This document shows, in pieces, positions 58,406 to 64,000 of a stretch of DNA of 64,000 nt; within the stretch, counting starts at the first letter, position 1; each line of letters opens with the position of its first letter. A program made the translations under genes and the position numbers. The stretch lies in the NCBI GenBank assembly GCA_034519525.1, contig JAXHOJ010000061.1:62001-126000 (forward strand). Reading direction: 5' to 3'. The DNA comes from Gemmobacter sp034519525. Lineage in GTDB: Bacteria; Pseudomonadota; Alphaproteobacteria; Rhodobacterales; Rhodobacteraceae. A model generated the notes under the pieces. It did no database searches, was not told where the DNA came from, and saw only the letters and a program-made list of their open reading frames with translations.

Positions 58406-59639
58406 GGCAGCACCGCCAGCACCGCCGATACCAGAGCGCCCGCAGCGCCCCCTGCATCGCCTTCGGGCTGCAGGGCTGCCGTGGCGGCCAGCGCCAGCCG
58501 CGCCTGTACCCCGGCATCCAGCCCGGTCAGCGCCCGCGCCAGCCCTGCGGCATCTGCCACCGGCACCGCAGCCCCTGCCGCATCCAGCGCCGCAAAAACC
58601 TCGGTGAAATTGGCAACCGATGGCCCGTGCAGCAAGGCCGATCCCTGCGCCGCCGGTTCATAGGGCGTATGCCCGCCCGCCGGGCCGAAGGTGCCGCCCA
58701 CCACGGTGGCCCCCGCCATGCCATACCATTGCGCCATCTCGCCCAGGGTATCGGCCAGATAGACCGCCGTTTCCGGCCCCGGCACCTCGCCCTTCGACCG
58801 GGTGGCGAAGGCCAGTCCGCTGGCCGCGATCACCGCCGCCACCTCGGCCGACCGGCGCGGATGGCGCGGCGCCAGGATCAGCAGCCCGAACTGCTGCCGC
58901 GCCCGGGCAAAGGCCTCCAGCACCACCGCCTCTTCCCCCTCATGGGTCGAGGCCGCCAGCAGGATGCGGTCACGCGGCAGGGCAGGGACGAAGGCCGCCC
59001 CCACCGGGCCTGCGGCCGCGGCATGGGCCTTCAGCATCAGCCGCGGCCCCAGCCGGTCTGCGGGCAGGCCCAGGGCCAGCAGCCGCGCCTCTGACCCCGC
59101 ATCCTGCGCCGATACCAGCCGCAGCCGCGCCAGCAGCCCCGCCATCAGCCCCGGCGCCATCCGCTGCCAGTTGCGCGCCGATCCTGCCGACATCCGCGCG
59201 CCCAGCAGCAGCACCGGCCCGGCTTCGGCCATCTGGGCAATCCGTTCAGGCCACAGCTCGTTCTCCAGCACGATCAGCGCCCGCACGCCCCAGCGCGCCC
59301 GGAACCGCCGCACCGCCCCCGGCGTATCAAAGGGCGCCAGCCGCACCGCCACCCGCGGCAGGCCCCAGCCCGCCACCATGGCCCGCGCCGTCGCACTGTT
59401 GCTGGTGACCACAATCCCCAGATCAGGCCGCGCCGCCACGATCCGCTCCAGCAGCCAGCGCGCCGAGGTCAGCTCTCCATTCGAGGCGCCATGCAGCCAC
59501 AGCCCGGCCTGTCCGCCCGTGCCCAGGCCCAGCCGTTCCGCCAGCGCGCCTGCAGGCATCCGCCCGCGCAGCCGCTGCCCAGCACCTGTGCCGCGAGAGT
59601 CGGCAATACCGCCCGCAGGATCATCCGATACAGCCGCAT
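58390..59639 (-). CDS. kdtA: 3-deoxy-D-manno-octulosonic acid transferase, N-terminus frameshifted
   Basis: KdtA (WaaA) attaches Kdo to lipid A at the inner membrane. The main frame has LWLHGASNGEL (the acceptor-side motif), LENELWPERIAQM near the middle, LLAASTHEGEE and GGTFGPAGGHTPYEPAAQG, which are standard. In that frame the N-terminus is nonsense, while another frame gives MRLYRMILRAVLPTLAAQVL from ATG 59639, the expected membrane anchor. Joining them needs one more G in the GGG at 59578-59580. Either the sequence lost a base or the protein starts late; the gene is normally essential, so an error is likely. Confidence 0.85.
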
Positions 59640-59739
59640 ACCGCCCCCGCCTGTCGCCTTGCCCCCGTTGCATAGGCCCGCCCCGCCAGCCTGACAAGCC
59701 GCGCTGCGACAATCCGCCCATCCCTCTGAAACCTTAGAA

Positions 59740-59753
59740 TTGATCTAAGTCAA
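59740..59753. promoter_or_regulatory. FnrL-type box upstream of cytochrome c peroxidase
   Basis: TTGAT-CTAA-GTCAA matches the FNR/FnrL dyad TTGAT-N4-ATCAA at nine of ten positions. It ends 68 bases before the peroxidase ATG (59822), suitable for activation under low oxygen. It lies between divergent kdtA and the peroxidase gene. Confidence 0.75.
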
Positions 59754-59821
59754 AGCTGAAATCCGGTGCAGCGCTGATGAAAGGGCAGGGCGCGCGACAC
59801 GCCAGCACAGGAGTTTCAGGG

Positions 59822-60871
59822 ATGCAGAAACTGCAGATCCTTCTCATCGCCACCGCCGCTGCCACCTCTGGCATTGCCGGTCCGATCCATGCCGATGCCC
59901 TGCGCGATGCCGCGCTTGAAATCTTCCGGCCGCTGCCCTCCACCGTGCCTGCCATGGCCGACAACCCCGCCACGCCGGAAAAGGTGGATCTGGGCAAATC
60001 GCTGTTCTTCGATCCCCGGCTGTCAGCCTCGGGGGTGTTTTCCTGTTATTCCTGCCACAACCTGACCACGGGCGGCGATGACAACATGGAAACCTCGGTT
60101 GGCCACGGCTGGCAGAAGGGGCCGCGCAACGCCCCCACCGCCCTGAACGCCGTGCTGAACGAGGCGCAGTTCTGGGATGGCCGCGCCGCCGACCTGAAGG
60201 CGCAGGCCAAGGGTCCGGTGCAGGCTGGGGTCGAAATGGCCAATACCCCCGAAAATGTGGTGATGACGCTGAACTCGATGCCCGCCTATGTCGCGGCTTT
60301 CAAGGCGGCCTTCCCCGAAGAGGGCGATCCCGTCAGCTTCGATAACATGGCCCGCGCGATTGAGGTGTTCGAGGCGACGCTGATTACCCCGGCCCCCTTC
60401 GATGCCTGGCTGAACGGCGATGATGCGGCGCTGTCACCCGATGCCCAGGCCGGGTTGCAGCTGTTCATCGACAAGGGCTGTTCCTCCTGCCATTCCGGGG
60501 TCAATGTCGGTGGCCATGGCTATTACCCCTTCGGCCTGATCGAAAAACCCGGATCGGAAATCCTGCCCCCCGGCGACAAGGGCCGCTTTGCCGTGACCGA
60601 AACCGCCGATGATGAATATGTGTTCCGCGCCGCACCCCTGCGCAACATCGCGCTGACCGCGCCCTATTTCCATTCCGGCAAGGTCTGGGATCTGTCCATC
60701 GCGGTCGAGATCATGGCCGAAAGCCAGCTGGGCGAGGCGCTGAAACCCGAAGAAACCACCCAGCTCGTGGCCTTCCTCGACAGCCTGACCGGCACCTTGC
60801 CCGCCATCACCCTGCCGGTGCTGCCCGCCGAAACCGCCACCACCCCGCGCCCCACATCCGAGGTGCAGTGA
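59822..60871 (+). CDS. ccpA: di-heme cytochrome c peroxidase
   Basis: A 349-residue periplasmic peroxidase that reduces H2O2 with electrons from cytochrome c. A signal peptide is near residues 1-24 (ending GPIHADA). The high- and low-potential heme sites are CYSCH near residue 77 and CSSCH near residue 222. GKSLFFDPRLSASG and APYFHSGKVWDL are conserved blocks. The start at ATG 59822 follows CAGGAG. An FnrL-type box upstream indicates induction at low oxygen, and a terminator follows. Confidence 0.94.
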   Translation: MQKLQILLIATAAATSGIAGPIHADALRDAALEIFRPLPSTVPAMADNPATPEKVDLGKSLFFDPRLSASGVFSCYSCHNLTTGGDDNMETSVGHGWQKGPRNAPTALNAVLNEAQFWDGRAADLKAQAKGPVQAGVEMANTPENVVMTLNSMPAYVAAFKAAFPEEGDPVSFDNMARAIEVFEATLITPAPFDAWLNGDDAALSPDAQAGLQLFIDKGCSSCHSGVNVGGHGYYPFGLIEKPGSEILPPGDKGRFAVTETADDEYVFRAAPLRNIALTAPYFHSGKVWDLSIAVEIMAESQLGEALKPEETTQLVAFLDSLTGTLPAITLPVLPAETATTPRPTSEVQ

Positions 60872-60879
60872 CCCAGGGC

Positions 60880-60907
60880 AAGGCCCGCCCTTCCCGGGGC
60901 GGGCCTT
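60880..60907 (+). terminator. hairpin after cytochrome c peroxidase gene
   Basis: AAGGCCCGCCC-TTCCCG-GGGCGGGCCTT is a perfect 11-bp stem starting 9 bases after the stop at 60871. No long T-run follows, but the strength and position fit a terminator. Confidence 0.8.
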
Positions 60908-60976
60908 CGCCTGTCCGTTGCGCAACCTGCACCCGGCTGCTAGCCTGCATGAAATTTCAGCAGTTTGTGGATCGTC

Positions 60977-62380
60977 ATGCCAGTCCGCGCCGCGCCCGGC
61001 CCCCGGGCATATGTCACCCTGAATGGCCGCGAAACGGCGCACCGGCCCGGCACATTGGCGCGCGGCACCGATGGCGATGACGAGATCAGCCTTTCCACAA
61101 CCGAACTCACCTACAACCGCCTGCCGCTGATCGCGCTGGCCGGGGGGCTTGGCAACGACACGTTCTATTTCGGGGCGCCGGTCAATGCCTGGGGCGGGCG
61201 CGGCGATGACCTGTTCTACAACCCGGGCCAGAACTTCTATAACCCCGACCTCTACCCCGTGCCGCGTCTGTTCGGCGGGGCCGGGCGCGATACCTTCTAT
61301 GACGGCTCGGGTTCGGCTGACCGCTATGGCGGTGATGGCGCCGATCACTATGCCACCCGCCGCCCCGGCACGATCAACGGCGCGCAGGAAGGCGATATTG
61401 ACCGGATGTGGCTGGAAGGCGGCAATGATTCGGCGCTGGTCACCTTTCAGAGCGTCTCCAATCCCGAACTGGGGATCGTGCTGGAACAGCGCAGCATCAT
61501 CGTCGATGGCGGGGCAGGGATCGACACGCTGCGCCTGGAATCCATGGATTTCATCGGCTCGCTGTTCGGTGATGACACAGGCCTGCTCGACCTGTCGCGC
61601 ATGGCGCGCGAAACGATGCAGATCAACAATGCCATCCTGTCGAACTTCGAACGCTTCGATCTGCAGATCTCGCTGGGCGTGATTTCCGAACTGCGCACCG
61701 GGCAGTATGACGATGTGGTGGAAATCACCGGCTCCTGGCCGGGCTGGGATGCGGATGAACCGCTGCCCTTCCTGCTGCGCCTGGGCGCGGGCCATGATCG
61801 CGCCATCGGCAGCGTCACCGACCTGTCAGAAACCATCATCGGCGGTGCGGGCCATGATCTGCTGATCTCCAACGGCACCGACCCTGAAGGGCGCGATGCC
61901 CTGTTCGGCGGCGAAGGCAACGACGTTCTGGTGGCCGCCGCCTATACCATCAGCCATCTGAACGTGCGCATGTCCGGCGGGGCAGGGCGCGACACATTCG
62001 TGATCTGGCGCGGCTACAGCGCCGATCAGATCATCACCGATTTCGTGCAGGGCGAAGACCGGCTGGTGCTCAACGATGGCTCGTTCTGGAACTACGATCA
62101 CCACCTGCCCCGCGCCGATCTGCTGGCAGGCATCCGCCCCGGGCGCGAACTGGAACTGCTGCATGAAGACGCGCGGTTTCTGGAGGTCGGCGTCATCACC
62201 AACGAACATTACGGCACGCTCTATGGCCAGCAGCTGCGCTATGACCGCGACAGCGGGGTGCTCTGGGCGCGCGGTGTCTCGGATGATCCATGGGGGCGGA
62301 TCGGGCGCATCCTGGATGCCCCCGATCTGACACTGGCCGATCTTGGCTTTCTGCCCGAGGTCGAATGGCCCGCGGGCTGA
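60977..62380 (+). CDS. RTX-type calcium-binding protein, probably type I secreted
   Basis: 467 residues with no N-terminal signal. It has scattered RTX nonapeptide units: GGLGNDTFYF, GGRGDDLFY, GGAGRDTFYD, GGDGADHY, GGAGIDTLRL, GGAGHDLLIS, GGEGNDVLVA and GGAGRDTFVIW. These bind calcium outside the cell and are typical of proteins exported through a TolC-linked type I system by a C-terminal signal. No enzyme domain is recognised. ATG 60977 is used; the upstream TTG at 60965 adds four residues. No type I ABC/HlyD genes are adjacent. Confidence 0.82.
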   Translation: MPVRAAPGPRAYVTLNGRETAHRPGTLARGTDGDDEISLSTTELTYNRLPLIALAGGLGNDTFYFGAPVNAWGGRGDDLFYNPGQNFYNPDLYPVPRLFGGAGRDTFYDGSGSADRYGGDGADHYATRRPGTINGAQEGDIDRMWLEGGNDSALVTFQSVSNPELGIVLEQRSIIVDGGAGIDTLRLESMDFIGSLFGDDTGLLDLSRMARETMQINNAILSNFERFDLQISLGVISELRTGQYDDVVEITGSWPGWDADEPLPFLLRLGAGHDRAIGSVTDLSETIIGGAGHDLLISNGTDPEGRDALFGGEGNDVLVAAAYTISHLNVRMSGGAGRDTFVIWRGYSADQIITDFVQGEDRLVLNDGSFWNYDHHLPRADLLAGIRPGRELELLHEDARFLEVGVITNEHYGTLYGQQLRYDRDSGVLWARGVSDDPWGRIGRILDAPDLTLADLGFLPEVEWPAG

Positions 62381-62389
62381 CCCCCGGCC

Positions 62390-63488
62390 TCAGCCGTTGA
62401 ACAGGAAGTGCAGCACGTCGCCGTCCTTGACCTCATAGGTCTTGCCCTCCACGCGGAACTTGCCCGCTTCCTTGGCCCCCGCCTCGCCCTTGCCTGCGAT
62501 ATAATCGTCATAGGCGACGGTTTCCGACCGGATGAAGCCCTTCTCGAAATCGCCGTGGATCACCCCCGCCGCCTGCGGGGCCAGCGTGCCCTTGGGGATC
62601 GTCCAGGCGCGGGCCTCTTTCGGGCCGACGGTGAAATAGGTCTGCAAGCCCAGCAGCTCGTAGCCCGCCTTGATCAGCCGGTCCAGACCCGCCTCGTGCA
62701 GCCCCATCTCCTCCAGGAACATCGCCGCTTCATCCTCGGCCAAGCTGGCTGATCTCTTCCTCGATCCGGGCCGAGATCACCACCGAAGCCGCGCCCTGCC
62801 GCGCCGCCATCTCCGCCACGCGCGCCGACTGGCTGTTGCCGGTGGCGGCCTTCGATTCCTCGACGTTGCAGACGTAAAGCACAGGTTTCGAGGTCAGCAG
62901 CTGCAGCAGCCGCCACTGCCGCTGATCATCGGCGGCCACCTTGACCGTGCGCGCGGGCTTGCCCTCCTCCAGCGCCACCAGGGCCGCGCGCAGCAGCCGG
63001 TCCTGATCGGCGGCCTCCTTGTCGGCGCCCTTCAGCTTGCGCGCCAGGTTCGCCCGCCGCCGCTCGATCGATTCCAGATCGGCCAGCATCAGCTCGGTCT
63101 CGATGGTTTCGGCATCGGCCACCGGGTCGATCCGGCCTTCGACATGGGTGATGTCGCCGTCTTCAAAACAGCGCAGCACATGGGCAATGGCATCACATTC
63201 GCGGATGTTGGCCAGAAACTGGTTGCCCAACCCCTCGCCCTTGGACGCGCCCCGCACCAGCCCCGCGATATCCACAAAGGTCATCCGCGTCGGGATGATC
63301 TGCTTGCTGCCCGCAATCGCCGCCAGCTTGTCCAGCCGGTCATCCGGCACCGCCACTTCGCCGACATTCGGCTCGATGGTGCAGAAGGGAAAGTTTGCCG
63401 CCTGCGCCGCCGCCGTGCGGGTCAGCGCATTGAAGAGGGTCGATTTGCCCACATTCGGCAGGCCGACGATGCCCATCTTGAAACCCAT
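62390..63488 (-). CDS. ychF: redox-regulated ATPase YchF, frameshifted
   Basis: A universal GTPase-family protein (Obg-like, about 365 residues) that binds ATP and ribosomes. The first frame starts MGFKMGIVGLPNVGKSTLFN at ATG 63488 and includes FVDIAGLVRGASKGEGLG, then breaks after RIEEEISQL. The second frame continues AEDEAAMFLEEMGL to the C-terminal TGS domain, ending VLHFLFNG. The junction at 62741-62744 has one base too many (CTTGGCC where CTGGCC or CTTGCC is expected). Both halves are otherwise intact, so a sequence error is likely. GGATGGG precedes the start. Confidence 0.87.
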
Positions 63489-63662
63489 GATCCCATCCTT
63501 TGCGCTAAAGCCGGCTGGCTTCATAGGCGCGGCCAGGCGCAGATCGCAAGGCGGCTTGGCTGGGCAATCCGGGCATGTGCCACCCATTTAAGATTTCCGC
63601 GCCCGCCGTTCGGCGGCACATGCCGTGCCAGCGGCAACCCACGGGCAGCGATGCCTGCCACC

Positions 63663-64000
63663 ATGACACGGATCGACGCCACATTCGCCGCGCTGAAGGC
63701 GCAGGGCAAAAAGGCCTTTGTCGCCTATATCATGGGGGGCGACCCGGATGCCGAAACCTCGCTTGCGGTGATGCAGGGGCTGCCGGGCGCAGGGGTGGAT
63801 ATCATCGAACTGGGGATGCCCTTCACCGATCCCATGGCCGATGGCCCCACGATCCAGCTCGCCGGCCAGCGCGCGCTGGATGGCGGCATGACCATGGACC
63901 GGGTGCTGGATATGGTCCGCGCCTTCCGCAAGGGCGATGCCACCACCCCCATCGTGCTGATGGGCTATTACAACCCGATCTATTCGCGGGGCGTCGACCG
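63663..64000 (+). CDS. trpA: tryptophan synthase alpha subunit (partial, C-terminus outside window)
   Basis: An open frame from ATG 63663 runs off the right edge after 112 codons. It reads MTRIDATFAALKAQGKKAFV, then YIMGGDPD, DIIELGMPFTDPMADGPTIQ with the catalytic Glu and Asp, and IVLMGYYNPIYS. This is the TIM-barrel start of TrpA, which cleaves indole-3-glycerol phosphate. It is divergent from ychF. No trpB is visible before it. Confidence 0.95.
   Translation, partial: MTRIDATFAALKAQGKKAFVAYIMGGDPDAETSLAVMQGLPGAGVDIIELGMPFTDPMADGPTIQLAGQRALDGGMTMDRVLDMVRAFRKGDATTPIVLMGYYNPIYSRGVD

Overview
The window is high-GC DNA from an alphaproteobacterium of the Rhodobacteraceae type (Rhodobacter, Gemmobacter, Paracoccus and relatives). 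The evidence is a circularly permuted two-piece tmRNA gene, GcrA, a TrgA/TrgB pair, DUF4169, an FdVI-like ferredoxin, an FnrL-type box and SspB of the alphaproteobacterial form. It reads as ordinary chromosome: no phage, insertion sequence, CRISPR array, tRNA or rRNA was recognised.

Layout. 1-744: start of a repetitive, probably beta-helical protein that runs off the left edge. 0.8-9.3 kb: a minus-strand iron-siderophore uptake operon (AraC regulator, TonB receptor, FhuD-, FhuB- and FhuC-like proteins, and an exporter-fold ABC half-transporter). 9.6-12.7 kb: a Cys-containing unknown, a MarR regulator and a second, frameshifted TonB receptor. 12.9-13.2 kb: ssrA (tmRNA). 13.3-20 kb: PotD-like binding protein, class V aminotransferase, SspB, FumC, three small conserved proteins and photolyase. 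20-23 kb: Cfa, TrgA, TrgB. 23-27.9 kb: a divergent LysR gene and a four-gene fully overlapping operon (aminotransferase, beta-keto acid cleavage enzyme, acetyltransferase, acetylpolyamine amidohydrolase-like deacetylase). 28-35.8 kb: methyltransferase, TolC, a PopZ-like protein, DUF6280-like protein, YgfZ, MsbA-like ABC, aminotransferase. 35.9-38.8 kb: EI24, nitroreductase, lytic transglycosylase, DUF167, GcrA. 38.8-42.8 kb: a NikKMLQO nickel ECF-type transporter with divergent nikR and a canonical NikR operator. 42.8-47.9 kb: DUF1772/TetR pair, GlpX, homoserine dehydrogenase, lipoprotein, TetR. 48-52.4 kb: HflK, HflC, Do-type protease, thioesterase. 52.5-58.4 kb: HD hydrolase, lipoprotein, ferredoxin, SDR, DUF1178, NUDIX, Tat-exported glutathione peroxidase, deacetylase, ThpR. 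58.4-64 kb: KdtA, di-heme cytochrome c peroxidase, RTX-type protein, YchF and the start of trpA.

How genes work together. Iron (0.8-12.7 kb) and nickel (38.8-42.8 kb) acquisition are the main accessory themes. tmRNA and SspB, 3 kb apart, act in one route: tagging of stalled proteins and delivery to ClpXP. HflKC and the Do protease form an envelope quality-control unit. The LysR operon looks like an uncharacterised amine or amino-acid catabolic pathway ending in beta-keto acid cleavage.

Most notable: the NikR homologue keeps its DNA-binding ribbon and a perfect GTATGA-N16-TCATAC operator but has lost all four canonical nickel ligands; a composite intergenic repeat occurs four times; two overlapping perfect 24-bp palindromes precede a ribbon-helix-helix gene; and three genes (TonB receptor, kdtA, ychF) carry single-base frameshifts. 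Because kdtA and ychF are normally intact, some of these frameshifts may be sequence errors.
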